The notes below the pieces were generated by a model. The model was not told where the DNA came from. It searched no databases and saw only the letters and a program-made list of their open reading frames with translations. 64,000 nt of DNA from Litchfieldia stipae (lineage in GTDB: Bacteria; Bacillota; Bacilli; Bacillales; Bacillaceae_L), in the NCBI RefSeq assembly GCF_014837155.1, contig NZ_JACYHA010000003.1:62001-126000 (forward strand), read 5' to 3'. Positions 1 through 8,681 of the stretch are shown in pieces. The position numbers and the translations under genes are program-made. Each line of letters opens with the position of its first letter. Positions within the stretch are counted from its first letter, which is position 1.

Positions 1-778
1 GATCAAATCCTGAGAGGATTACAGCTTCTGGTGTATCATCGATAATTAAATCGATTCCTGTTAACGTTTCGAGCGTTCGAATATTCCGACCTTCTCTTCC
101 TATAATTCGACCTTTCATCTCATCATTAGGTAAGTTAACAACAGAAACCGTTGTTTCTGCGACATGATCTGCCGCACATCGTTGTATCGCAAGTGAAAGT
201 ATTTCCTTCGCCTTTTTATCGGCTTCTTCCTTTGCACGACTCTCAGCATCCTTTACTAAGTAAGCAACATCATGAGCAAGCTCGTTTTCTACACGCTCGA
301 TAATGATTTGTCTTGCTTGTTCTCGAGTAAGGTTAGAAATACGCTCTAATTCAGCCTGTTGCTTGCGTACTATCTCTTCCACTTTGCTTTCCATCTCTTC
401 AATATGCTGTTGTCTTTCGTTAAGAGAATTCTCTCTCTTTTCCAACATGGTTTCACGTTTGTCTAGAGTTTCATCTTTTCGATCAAGATTCTCTTCTTTT
501 TGCATTAAACGATTCTCTTGTTTTTGAAGTTCGCTTCTTCGATCACGAATGTCACGTTCTGCTTCAGTACGAAATTTGTGAATTTCATCCTTTGCTTCTA
601 ACAATGCTTCCTTCTTCAAAGAATCTGCTTCACGGTTAGCATCATCAATAATTTGTTCTGCTGCACCTTTGGCACCAGCAATTTTTGTTTCTGCAATGGA
701 TTTACGAACATAAAAGCCAACAACTGCACCGACGATTAGGCCAAGCAAAGCGGAGCTGATTCCAATAATGATTTCCAT
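1..778 (-). CDS. rny: Ribonuclease Y, N-terminal part (cut by window edge)
   Basis: Membrane-anchored endoribonuclease that starts bulk mRNA decay. The frame is open from ATG at 778 to base 1, giving about 259 codons; the HD catalytic domain lies outside the window. It begins with a single transmembrane helix (residues about 2-24, [17 protein letters not shown]). A long, highly charged coiled coil rich in Glu, Lys and Arg follows (about 30-190), then the start of a KH domain with the motif [11 protein letters not shown] strong Shine-Dalgarno AGGAGG (786-791) sits 7 bases before the ATG. This order (membrane helix, coiled coil, KH) is diagnostic of the family. The gene is separated from recA by a terminator and appears to have its own promoter. 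Confidence 0.96.
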   Translation of the reverse strand, partial: MEIIIGISSALLGLIVGAVVGFYVRKSIAETKIAGAKGAAEQIIDDANREADSLKKEALLEAKDEIHKFRTEAERDIRDRRSELQKQENRLMQKEENLDRKDETLDKRETMLEKRENSLNERQQHIEEMESKVEEIVRKQQAELERISNLTREQARQIIIERVENELAHDVAYLVKDAESRAKEEADKKAKEILSLAIQRCAADHVAETTVSVVNLPNDEMKGRIIGREGRNIRTLETLTGIDLIIDDTPEAVILSGFD

Positions 779-1005
779 CATGTCACCTCCTCTTGCTATG
801 AACTTTTTCTTGCTAGATCAAAATGTCGGCATGTACATTGTTACATCAGTTTCAACATACAGCACAAAGGCTTGTTTAGTGTTATAGAAGATGTAAAAGC
901 CCTTCTAAACATCAATCGGTTTCGGTACAACCTTCTTATTAGGGAGAAAAATTACCGAGTTTTCTTTACGTTTTAATTCTAACAAAATGTAAAATATACA
1001 TATTA

Positions 1006-1035
1006 ATTGTAAATGTGTGAAAATTTATTGTCAAG
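1006..1035 (-). promoter_or_regulatory. Likely sigma-A promoter of rny
   Basis: On the minus strand a perfect -35 TTGACA (1030-1035) is followed after 18 bases by TACAAT (1006-1011). This would give an rny leader of about 220 nt. The rest of the 375-bp recA-rny interval holds the recA terminator and no coding potential that I can see. Confidence 0.6.
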
Positions 1036-1112
1036 GCCTGTCACATCTACAGTTACTTTTATTTGGAAATAAGTTGAGTTAGGGACTGATTTTCAACAGA
1101 AAACCTAAGAAA

Positions 1113-1137
1113 AAAGAGACATCTGAAATGTCTCTTT
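1113..1137 (-). terminator. Rho-independent terminator of recA
   Basis: A 10-bp stem (aaagagacat / atgtctcttt) has a short loop and is followed by a T-rich run in the minus direction. It lies just downstream of the recA stop codon and separates recA from rny. Confidence 0.85.
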
Positions 1138-1153
1138 AAATACCAAGATGATA

Positions 1154-2194
1154 TTAATCTAATAAATTAAGTTCGTCTTGACCTTCATCAACTGGTTCAT
1201 TGAAATCTTGATCAAGTCCGTAATGTTTACGGATTTGTTCTTGAATTTCTTTTCGTAGAACCGGATTTTCTTTTAAGAATTGCTTGGCATTTTCACGACC
1301 TTGTCCTAAACGCTCTTCATTGTATGAGTACCATGAGCCACTCTTTTGCACAATGTCGAGTTCAGAACCGATATCTATGATTTCACCTTCTCTTGAAATA
1401 CCTTCTCCGTACATAATATCAACTTCAGCTACTCTAAATGGAGGAGCTACCTTGTTTTTAACAACCTTCACCTTCGTCTTATTACCAACGATATCATTTC
1501 CTTGCTTAAGTTGCTCAGCACGACGTACTTCTAAACGTACGGAAGAGTAGAATTTCAATGCACGACCACCAGGTGTTGTTTCAGGGTTACCGAACATAAC
1601 TCCAACTTTTTCACGAATTTGGTTGATAAAGATTGCAATTGTCTTAGATTTGTTAATTGCACCTGAAAGCTTACGAAGTGCTTGAGACATTAATCTAGCT
1701 TGTAACCCTACGTGAGAGTCACCCATCTCACCTTCAATTTCTGCTTTAGGTACTAATGCAGCTACAGAGTCAATGACAAGAATATCTACTGCACCACTAC
1801 GAACTAATGCTTCAGCAATTTCAAGTGCTTGTTCTCCTGTATCTGGCTGAGATAGTAACAACTCATCAATGTTAACTCCCAGCTTTTGTGCATAAACTGG
1901 GTCAAGCGCATGCTCCGCATCTATAAATGCTGCTTGTCCGCCATTTTGTTGTACTTCAGCTATTGCATGTAGAGCTACTGTTGTCTTACCAGAACTTTCT
2001 GGACCATAGATCTCAACAATTCGTCCTCTTGGGTATCCACCTACTCCTAATGCAACATCTAATGCTAATGAACCACTTGGAGATGTAGAGATTTTACGAT
2101 CAGTTTGTTCTCCAAGCTTCATGATTGATCCTTTACCAAATTGCTTTTCTATTTGTTTTAACGCCATTTCTAAGGCTGCTTGACGGTCGCTCAC
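1154..2194 (-). CDS. recA: Recombinase RecA
   Basis: DNA-dependent ATPase that forms filaments on single-stranded DNA, catalyses strand exchange and stimulates LexA self-cleavage. It has 346 residues, the usual length for Bacillus. Walker A GPESSGKT is at residues 64-71. The Walker B region ([10 protein letters not shown]) and the L2 loop region ([22 protein letters not shown]) are intact. The C-terminus is acidic, as usual. The gene is monocistronic, with its own promoter plus an SOS box upstream and a terminator downstream. Unlike B. subtilis, no pbpX lies between recA and rny. Confidence 0.99.
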   Translation of the reverse strand: MSDRQAALEMALKQIEKQFGKGSIMKLGEQTDRKISTSPSGSLALDVALGVGGYPRGRIVEIYGPESSGKTTVALHAIAEVQQNGGQAAFIDAEHALDPVYAQKLGVNIDELLLSQPDTGEQALEIAEALVRSGAVDILVIDSVAALVPKAEIEGEMGDSHVGLQARLMSQALRKLSGAINKSKTIAIFINQIREKVGVMFGNPETTPGGRALKFYSSVRLEVRRAEQLKQGNDIVGNKTKVKVVKNKVAPPFRVAEVDIMYGEGISREGEIIDIGSELDIVQKSGSWYSYNEERLGQGRENAKQFLKENPVLRKEIQEQIRKHYGLDQDFNEPVDEGQDELNLLD

Positions 2195-2227
2195 ATTATT
2201 TCCTCCCTTTTCTTTGAAACTATTAAT

Positions 2228-2256
2228 ACTATACCTTGTTTCGTCTCATTTGCCAA
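2228..2256 (-). promoter_or_regulatory. Sigma-A promoter of recA
   Basis: On the minus strand TTGGCA (2251-2256) and TATAGT (2228-2233) are separated by exactly 17 bases, close to the sigma-A consensus. The transcript would start about 30 bases before the recA ATG. Confidence 0.8.
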
Positions 2257-2265
2257 GTAAAAAGT

Positions 2266-2279
2266 CGAACATTCATTCG
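2266..2279 (-). promoter_or_regulatory. LexA (DinR) SOS box upstream of recA
   Basis: The minus-strand sequence CGAATGAATGTTCG matches the Bacillus SOS box CGAACnnnnGTTCG with one mismatch. It ends 9 bases upstream of the -35 element. This is the expected site for LexA repression and damage induction of recA. Confidence 0.75.
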
Positions 2280-2388
2280 ATTTTTTTCACACCATTTTAT
2301 GGGTGAATCGCAAGTTTTATAGTAAAAAAGTCAAATTCTTAACATCTATTAGCCGTGAAAACTTAATTTTACTTTTAAATAAAGAAAG

Positions 2389-2413
2389 CTGTCCCTCATA
2401 TTATAAGGGACAG
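2389..2413 (-). terminator. Terminator of cinA
   Basis: An 8-bp stem CTGTCCCT/AGGGACAG has an intervening loop and is followed by a T-rich stretch in the minus direction. It starts 6 bases after the cinA stop codon. The remaining 2280-2388 contains nothing else that I recognise. Confidence 0.85.
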
Positions 2414-2418
2414 TCTCA

Positions 2419-3660
2419 TTATGTTTCATTGAGTACTTGTAGAATATAATGGAATCCGTATTTAACTGTACGCATGCGAATCCCATTTCGAGTGCCTGCT
2501 AATTTCAACGAATAGACTTTTGTTGGCTTCTGCTTAAAAGCTAAACCAATATAAACAGTGCCTACTGGTTTTCCTTCGCTCTCATCAGGCCCTGCGACAC
2601 CTGTAAAACTAATACCGATATCAGTACCAAGTAAATCTCTAACATTTTCAGCCAAAGTTCTTGCAGTTTTTTCACTTATTGCACCATCAGAAGAAAGTAT
2701 GTCTGGACTTACTTGAAGGACATTCTGCTTCACTTCATTTGAATAGCAAACAATCGCACTTGCAAAAACTTGTGATGAACCTTGCTCATTCGTTAACTCT
2801 TGGGCAAATAACCCTCCAGTTAAGCTTTCAGCACTAGAGACAGTCAATTTATGATTGATTAGCTTCTTCATCACTTCAGAGACTAATGAAGTAGTACCAT
2901 AACCATACATAAACTCACCAACACGTGAAGTGATTTTTTCTTCCACCTCGTCAAGAAGAACCTTTGTCATTTCAATTGACCGATGCTTTGCAGTCAATCT
3001 TAACGTAACCTCACCGTCAGCTGCGAGTGGCGCAATTGTTGGATTGGTTTGGGCATCAATTAAGTCCTCAATCTCGGTTTCTAATTGGGATTCTCCAATC
3101 CCAAAGAACCGAAGAACACGGGATTCAATATGATCTACTTCTCCTAGCTGCTTTAATAAATATTCTTTTCCATACGAAATAAACATCGGCTGCATTTCTT
3201 TTGGTGGACCCGGTAATAGCATATAAGTAATGTTCTGAATTTGAATTCCCATTCCAGGCGCCATCCCATGATCATTTTGGAGCACAGATGAACCTTCTAT
3301 GACCAATGCTTGTTTTTTATTATTTTCTGTCATTATTCGATTGGTCTGTTTGAAATACTGCTCAATTCCCTCAAGAGCATAGGAATCACTTACTAGATTT
3401 CGACCTAGTAATTTAGCAATCGTTTCTTTTGTCAGATCATCTTTCGTCGGCCCCAATCCACCTGTGAAAACAATCAAATTCGAGCGTTTCCTAGCCACTT
3501 CAATCGTTTCAGCTAAACGACTAGGATTATCGCCAACAACTGTGTGGTAATATACATTTACCCCAATTTCCGCAAGCTGCTTTGAAAGAAATTGCGCATT
3601 ACTATTTACAATTTGTCCAAGTAGTAGCTCAGAGCCTACCGCAATGATCTCTGCATTCAC
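2419..3660 (-). CDS. cinA: CinA family competence/damage-inducible protein
   Basis: The protein has 413 residues and two domains. The N-terminal molybdopterin-binding-like domain (residues about 1-170) begins [19 protein letters not shown] and contains [11 protein letters not shown]. The C-terminal CinA amidase-type domain (about 255-410) has the [10 protein letters not shown] motif and ends with [17 protein letters not shown]. Family members act as nicotinamide-nucleotide amidases or ADP-ribose pyrophosphatases, and in competent Gram-positives CinA associates with RecA. The precise activity here is inferred. The gene follows pgsA by 17 bases, probably in the same transcript, and ends at a terminator before recA. 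B. subtilis has the same gene order. Confidence 0.95.
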   Translation of the reverse strand: MNAEIIAVGSELLLGQIVNSNAQFLSKQLAEIGVNVYYHTVVGDNPSRLAETIEVARKRSNLIVFTGGLGPTKDDLTKETIAKLLGRNLVSDSYALEGIEQYFKQTNRIMTENNKKQALVIEGSSVLQNDHGMAPGMGIQIQNITYMLLPGPPKEMQPMFISYGKEYLLKQLGEVDHIESRVLRFFGIGESQLETEIEDLIDAQTNPTIAPLAADGEVTLRLTAKHRSIEMTKVLLDEVEEKITSRVGEFMYGYGTTSLVSEVMKKLINHKLTVSSAESLTGGLFAQELTNEQGSSQVFASAIVCYSNEVKQNVLQVSPDILSSDGAISEKTARTLAENVRDLLGTDIGISFTGVAGPDESEGKPVGTVYIGLAFKQKPTKVYSLKLAGTRNGIRMRTVKYGFHYILQVLNET

Positions 3661-3677
3661 ATCTGTTCCCCCATTTT

Positions 3678-4256
3678 CTATTTCTGATCCACAAATACAT
3701 CTTTATTTTTTGCAAAATAATCCCAGCCTGATACGATTGTAAATATCACCGCAATCCACAGAGCAATCATATCAAAAGGGAAATTGATTAATTCAAAAGG
3801 GAAATTATGTAATAATAAAGCAGAAATTGCAACAACTTGTGCCCACATTTTGATTTTGCCAAGCATTTTCGCCGCTGAAACCTCGCCTCGCTCAGCAATT
3901 AGTAAGCGTAAACCAGTTACTGCAAATTCTCTTGTAATTATAATGATAACCATCCATGCAGGAACAGATCCTAATTCAACTAGTACGATTAGTGCAGCTG
4001 AAACTAAAAGTTTGTCAGCTAATGGATCTAAGAATTTGCCAAGATTCGTTACAAGATTATGTTTGCGTGCAATATAACCATCTACCCAATCTGTTGCAGA
4101 GGCAAATATAAAAATCAATGCACCAATTAAATGTGCGATAGGTATATTCATTGAAGCAATACTTACATCCCCCCATTTAAATAAATCAAGCATAACAATG
4201 ATAAAAATAGGAATTAATAAGATTCTTGCAACTGTTATTTTATTTGGTAAATTCAA
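3678..4256 (-). CDS. pgsA: CDP-diacylglycerol-glycerol-3-phosphate 3-phosphatidyltransferase
   Basis: Integral membrane enzyme that makes phosphatidylglycerophosphate, the committed step to phosphatidylglycerol. The CDP-alcohol phosphotransferase signature is present as [14 protein letters not shown] followed by [10 protein letters not shown]. About five membrane helices are visible. The longest frame opens at 4334, but I place the start at TTG 4254-4256: a GGAGG lies 8 bases upstream, the protein then begins [16 protein letters not shown] like its homologues, and its length becomes 192 residues. The gene is downstream of rodZ, as in B. subtilis. Confidence 0.93.
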   Translation of the reverse strand: MNLPNKITVARILLIPIFIIVMLDLFKWGDVSIASMNIPIAHLIGALIFIFASATDWVDGYIARKHNLVTNLGKFLDPLADKLLVSAALIVLVELGSVPAWMVIIIITREFAVTGLRLLIAERGEVSAAKMLGKIKMWAQVVAISALLLHNFPFELINFPFDMIALWIAVIFTIVSGWDYFAKNKDVFVDQK

Positions 4257-4361
4257 TTTTACAACCTCCGAGAAATACTTGTCTTTTTGTTTATTTATAT
4301 AGTGATAATACACGTATAAAAGAAAAAAAGCCATTATTAGCCATGACTTTTTTCTTCTTTT

Positions 4362-5267
4362 CTATTCTTGTGTAGGCTCATAGATAATCGTAAATCTTTG
4401 ACTTACCTGCTCGCTTGGTTCTACTGGGTATTCAAAAGGCTGTCCATTAATTAAAATAGTTGTATCTAACGTTCTTCCAACATTAAAGTTAATCTGTGAC
4501 TCATTCGAGAAATCAAAAGTTTCAGTATTACCATCTCGTAACATGGCATAGTAAAAGGATTTCCCTAATTGGTTCTTAATATCTAGCCATGTCTCTCCAC
4601 CCGTACTAGCAGAAACTTCAACGTTGAATGTATCAGTATTCTCTAATTTGTACGTTACATTATTTCCAGATGATTCAACTAATGAAAGCGTAAATGCTGG
4701 TTCTGGTTCTTCCTCTTCCACCTCATCTTCAGTTTCAGCACCATCTTCAACAGGCTCTTCTTGACCAGACTCTGTCTCATCAGGAGTATCCGCTGGCGGA
4801 ATTTCATTTGTTTCTTGGTATTCAGAGCTCTGGCTATTTTCTATGATCGTCTCCTCTGGAGCCTCAGCCACATCTTTCCTTTGTAATAGCCACCAAGCTG
4901 TGAATAACCCACCTATAATAAATACAACGAGTATTAAGACTGGGACCATATCAAGAATTTTTGAGCCTTTTGCAGATATTTGCCTTTTACTTCGAACTCT
5001 CGATAATTGCTCTGGAAGCTGTTCATTCGTGGTACTAGGTATTTCATCCTTAAATTCCTCAAATAGTTCTTCAGGATCTAATTCTACTGCTTCAGCGTAT
5101 TGCTTAATAAAGGCTCGAACATAAAATTTCCCTGGCATGACTGAATAATTGCCTTCTTCAATCCCTACCAAGTATCTTTTTTGTATTTTCGTCATTCTTT
5201 GCAAGTCATCAAGACTAAGCTTTTTTAATTCTCTCGTTTCTTTTAAACGGTTGCCTAGTTCTGTCAA
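4362..5267 (-). CDS. rodZ: RodZ-like membrane-anchored helix-turn-helix protein (YmfM)
   Basis: Cell-shape protein linking the MreB elongation machinery to the membrane. The domains in order are: an Xre-type helix-turn-helix (residues about 3-65), a basic linker, one transmembrane helix (about 106-128, VPVLILVVFIIGGLFTAWW), an acidic Glu/Pro-rich stretch, and a C-terminal beta domain of the DUF4115 type. The longest frame begins at GTG 5276, but the AGGTG Shine-Dalgarno overlaps that codon. TTG 5265-5267 is correctly spaced and gives TELGNRLKE, as in homologues. The length is about 301 residues. In a non-elongating context it could be another RodZ-type regulator. Confidence 0.88.
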   Translation of the reverse strand: MTELGNRLKETRELKKLSLDDLQRMTKIQKRYLVGIEEGNYSVMPGKFYVRAFIKQYAEAVELDPEELFEEFKDEIPSTTNEQLPEQLSRVRSKRQISAKGSKILDMVPVLILVVFIIGGLFTAWWLLQRKDVAEAPEETIIENSQSSEYQETNEIPPADTPDETESGQEEPVEDGAETEDEVEEEEPEPAFTLSLVESSGNNVTYKLENTDTFNVEVSASTGGETWLDIKNQLGKSFYYAMLRDGNTETFDFSNESQINFNVGRTLDTTILINGQPFEYPVEPSEQVSQRFTIIYEPTQE

Positions 5268-5287
5268 ATATAACACCTACCAATACT

Positions 5288-6079
5288 TTAAAAGTCGAAA
5301 CCGGAAAAATCTGATCCCGAGAAGAGTTGTTGATCGTCTACTAATTCATAAGTGATTTCTTCATCAGGATTATTACGTAACTCAATAATATAATCAAAAT
5401 CTTCTAACGTGTATTCTGAATTCCTTACAAAAACATCTGGGTGCTCAACTACTTTTACAGCGGGTAATCTCATGATTTCTCTAACCAATTGCCAATGCTT
5501 CTCAGATGCACGTTTTGTGGAAACAATCCCATCAATAATGAAAAGATTGTCAGCATTATACTCATCCTCAATCAACTGACTTCTAATGGTTTGTTTTAAA
5601 AGGGTTGATGAAACAAATAACCAGCGCTTATTTGCACAAACACTAGCAGCTACAACTGATTCTGTCTTCCCAACTCTTGGCATCCCTCGAATTCCAATTA
5701 ACTTATGGCCTTCTTGTTTATATATTTCAGCCATGAAATCAACAAGCAATCCTAATTCATCACGAACAAATCTAAATGTTTTTTTATCATCTGCATCTCT
5801 TTGGATATACCGTCCATGACGTACCGCTAGTCGATCTCTAACTTTAGGCTCCCTAATCTTGGTAACAGTTATGTTATCCATTGTATGTAAAATTGATTCA
5901 AGTCTCTCAATTTGTTCATTGTTATCACATAGTAATAATAAACCACGTCTACGATCATTCACACCATTAATCGTTACAATATTTATTGATAACATCCCTA
6001 ATAAAGACGAAATATCACCAAGTAAGCCTGGACGGTTTTTATGTATTTCATATTCTAAATACCATTCTTTTTTGCTCAT
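5288..6079 (-). CDS. ymfK: DUF3388 protein with ACT-like and P-loop regions (YmfK)
   Basis: A conserved Bacillus protein of unknown function. With ATG at 6077-6079 (GGGGGATGG upstream) it has 263 residues; the longer frame to 6130 has no ribosome-binding site that I can see. Residues 7-75 look like an ACT ligand-binding fold (EYEIHKNRPGLLGDISSLLG). Residues 132-139 are a Walker A-like loop (GMPRVGKT), and NLFIIDG is a plausible Walker B. The C-terminus is acidic and aromatic (FSGSDFSGFDF). It sits in the ymfF-pgsA cluster. The symbol is assigned by position and family; the function is not known. Confidence 0.8.
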   Translation of the reverse strand: MSKKEWYLEYEIHKNRPGLLGDISSLLGMLSINIVTINGVNDRRRGLLLLCDNNEQIERLESILHTMDNITVTKIREPKVRDRLAVRHGRYIQRDADDKKTFRFVRDELGLLVDFMAEIYKQEGHKLIGIRGMPRVGKTESVVAASVCANKRWLFVSSTLLKQTIRSQLIEDEYNADNLFIIDGIVSTKRASEKHWQLVREIMRLPAVKVVEHPDVFVRNSEYTLEDFDYIIELRNNPDEEITYELVDDQQLFSGSDFSGFDF

Positions 6080-6204
6080 AATAAACCATCCCCCTAGCAA
6101 ATTTCGACTAAAATGATCAAAAACCTTCATATATTTAATCGCTATTTCTATAATAAAACATTTTAATAGTTAATGAAAGGGAGAAGAAGAATTTAAACTA
6201 AAAA

Positions 6205-6225
6205 AAGAGAGGAATAGCCTCTCTC
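6205..6225 (-). terminator. Terminator downstream of ymfJ
   Basis: On the minus strand a stem AGAGAGG/CCTCTCT with a TATT-type loop is followed by seven T residues. It ends the ymfJ transcript before ymfK. Confidence 0.75.
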
Positions 6226-6242
6226 TCCGAGGAAATCCTCTC

Positions 6243-6503
6243 TTACATGCCTGTGCCTTCGTCTTTAACTAATTTCACCATCATATTAGCGATCGCATGC
6301 TGCTCTTCCTCAGAAGCTACGTGCCATAAATCTGCAAGTACCTTTTCTTGAGCATTTTTTGGCTCTACTTGAGTAGAAAGATACTCACCTAGCTGATAAG
6401 CTAAATCAGTAATAACATTCTGATCCATTCCCTCTTGCTGAGCTTGGTGCAAACGATCACCTAAAAAATCCTTCCATTGTTCAAAGTTATCTAAAACAGA
6501 CAT
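6243..6503 (-). CDS. ymfJ: DUF3243 family protein (YmfJ)
   Basis: A small soluble protein of 86 residues, predicted all-helical, beginning MSVLDNFEQWKDFLGDRLHQ. It matches the DUF3243 family found next to ymfI and ymfK in Bacillus. A good Shine-Dalgarno (AGGAGGG) lies before the ATG. No catalytic motif is visible and no function is established to my knowledge. The family is largely limited to spore formers. The gene is followed by its own terminator. Confidence 0.85.
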   Translation of the reverse strand: MSVLDNFEQWKDFLGDRLHQAQQEGMDQNVITDLAYQLGEYLSTQVEPKNAQEKVLADLWHVASEEEQHAIANMMVKLVKDEGTGM

Positions 6504-6592
6504 AAGTGACCCTCCTTTTAGGATAATACAGAATTAGTTTGCCAAACTCCAAAGGATTTATACTTTTTCTTACATGATTTTATAACTAATTA

Positions 6593-7312
6593 CTAACAGT
6601 GCCAACCACCATTAACAGATAAAACCTGGCCTGTCATATAGGAAGCTTTATCAGAGCAAAGAAAGCCAACTACTTCAGCAATCTCTTCTGGTTTTCCTAA
6701 CCTCCCCATTGGAATTTCTTCCTTTAAGGCAGTTTTATCGTCTTCTGTAAATAAATTTAACATTTGGGTATCAATCGCTCCAGGCGCAATCGCATTCACA
6801 CGTATACCACTTAGAGAGACTTCTTTTGCTAATGCCTTTACAAAAGAATTCTGACTTCCTTTAACCATAGAATAGAGTACTTCACAGGAGGCTCCTATAA
6901 GACCCCAAATCGATGTAATCATAATTATGTTGCCTTGTTTGTTTGAAACCATGTTTGGTAATAAACTTTTTATCAACATAAAAGGGCTTGTAGTATGTAG
7001 AGTGATCATTTCATTTACTTCTGCTTCAGTCATGTCAGTAACAAGACCAAAATAGCTATTCCCCGCATTATTAATAATTGTAGTAATTGGATGTGTGATT
7101 TGTTCTAATAAATCACTAACCCCACCAGGTTTAGACAAATCAGCTTGGACAATATGTATGTTTTTATTGTTAGTACGAGCTACAAACTCCCTTAATTCGT
7201 AGTCATTCTTGCTATAATGAAGATATAATGAATATCCTTGCTCATATAGAATTTTGGCAATACTCATTCCTATCCCACCACTTGCTCCGGTAATTAGTGC
7301 GTACTTTTCCAT
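6593..7312 (-). CDS. ymfI: Short-chain dehydrogenase, probable EF-P 5-aminopentanone reductase (YmfI)
   Basis: A classical short-chain dehydrogenase of 239 residues. The NAD(P)-binding motif is TGASGGIG (residues about 8-15), followed by NNAG. The catalytic residues are Ser in ITSIWG and Tyr-xxx-Lys in YSMVKGS. The C-terminus ends MTGQVLSVNGGWHC. In B. subtilis YmfI reduces the 5-aminopentanone modification on the tip lysine of elongation factor P, which supports translation of polyproline and swarming motility. The locus matches, so I infer the same role; on sequence alone it could be called FabG-like. Confidence 0.87.
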   Translation of the reverse strand: MEKYALITGASGGIGMSIAKILYEQGYSLYLHYSKNDYELREFVARTNNKNIHIVQADLSKPGGVSDLLEQITHPITTIINNAGNSYFGLVTDMTEAEVNEMITLHTTSPFMLIKSLLPNMVSNKQGNIIMITSIWGLIGASCEVLYSMVKGSQNSFVKALAKEVSLSGIRVNAIAPGAIDTQMLNLFTEDDKTALKEEIPMGRLGKPEEIAEVVGFLCSDKASYMTGQVLSVNGGWHC

Positions 7313-7393
7313 AATGTAACCTTCCTATCTTAAGCTCAAAATAATTGACCTCCTCGATTTTTGCGAGCAGGCCAATCACAATTCATTTAAATT

Positions 7394-8680
7394 TCACCCT
7401 TTTGGGACAACATGACATTCTGTAAAGAATTTCTCATCAAATGTTTGTTTCGCTACTTCTTGAATATCTTCAATCGTTAGTTTCTCAAGTACAGGTACCA
7501 CTTCAAACAGATCCATATCGTTAAAAGCATATCTAGTAAACTGATTAGCAATAAACTCTGGAGAGTTAATCGCACGTAAGAATGCGCCAATTTTCTTCTT
7601 TTTAGCACGTTCTAACTGTTCAACAGTGAAGTTTGAGTCTCTTGCGTTTAAAAGTACATCCTTTATCCGAGAGGACAACGCATCTGGCTCTGGAGTATCA
7701 CCACCTAAAATAACAAAACCAAATCCCGCTTCTTCAGTATAATCATAAGAGAATGTATCATCAATGAGACCATCATCATATAGACCTTCATACACCTCAG
7801 AACTTTTTCCAAAAAGGATATCCAGAATGAGGTTGATTGAAAGCTCATGCTTTAAAAGGTCCATCCCTGATCTTGTAGGATTTTGCGCCTTAACCCCTAC
7901 TAGGCATTTGGAAGACTGTACATTCATCTCAAGAACCTGCTTCTTCTCAGCTACCTCTGCTGGCTCTTCCTCAAATTTCCGGACAATCTCTGCCTGTTCC
8001 TTATAATCCTTTTTCGCCTGATTTTCTCGTACAAAATCTAAAATCTTGTCGGCTTCAACCGATCCTACAATGAATAACAGCATATTACTTGGATGATAAA
8101 AAGTCTCATAACATTCATAGAGCATATCTTTAGTAATTTTAGCAATTGAATCAATTGTACCAGCGATATCAATTTTGACGGGGTGATTTTTATACATATT
8201 TTGAATCACACCAAAGTAAAGTCTCCAATCGGGATTGTCATCATACATTGTAATTTCCTGTCCGATGATTCCCTTCTCTTTTTCAACCGTTTTCTCAGTA
8301 AAATAAGGACTTTGAACGAAATCAATCAATGTCTCTAGATTCTGTTCCACATTTGACGTACTAGAAAATAAATAAGCAGTCCTTGTGAATGAGGTAAATG
8401 CATTTGCAGATGCACCTTGTTTACTGAAATCCTGAAACACATCGCCATCTTCTTTTTCAAACAACTTATGCTCCAAAAAATGGGCAATTCCGTCTGGTAC
8501 CTTCGTTAACTCAGTTTTTCCTGCTGGAATAAACTGATTATCGACAGAACCATATTTAGTTGTAAAGGTGGCATATGTTTTGTTAAATCCCTTTTTAGGC
8601 AAAACATACACATCTAAGCCGTTTGGTAGCTTTTCGTAATATAGTTCCTCTTGTAATTGTTCAAATGTGATTTTTTCCAT
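7394..8680 (-). CDS. ymfH: M16 family zinc peptidase subunit, HXXEH-bearing (YmfH)
   Basis: A 428-residue protein with two M16 half-domains. The inverted zinc site HFLEH is at about residues 66-70 (GIAHFLEHKLF), with downstream glutamates in the EKEKGIIGQEI region. The second half lacks the Arg...Tyr pair typical of M16B enzymes (SSEVYEGLYDDGLIDD in its place). The gene begins 2 bases after ymfF ends, so the two are surely co-expressed. YmfF has the complementary motif, so the pair is likely a heterodimeric protease. Substrate unknown. Confidence 0.92.
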   Translation of the reverse strand: MEKITFEQLQEELYYEKLPNGLDVYVLPKKGFNKTYATFTTKYGSVDNQFIPAGKTELTKVPDGIAHFLEHKLFEKEDGDVFQDFSKQGASANAFTSFTRTAYLFSSTSNVEQNLETLIDFVQSPYFTEKTVEKEKGIIGQEITMYDDNPDWRLYFGVIQNMYKNHPVKIDIAGTIDSIAKITKDMLYECYETFYHPSNMLLFIVGSVEADKILDFVRENQAKKDYKEQAEIVRKFEEEPAEVAEKKQVLEMNVQSSKCLVGVKAQNPTRSGMDLLKHELSINLILDILFGKSSEVYEGLYDDGLIDDTFSYDYTEEAGFGFVILGGDTPEPDALSSRIKDVLLNARDSNFTVEQLERAKKKKIGAFLRAINSPEFIANQFTRYAFNDMDLFEVVPVLEKLTIEDIQEVAKQTFDEKFFTECHVVPKG

Positions 8681-8681
8681 T

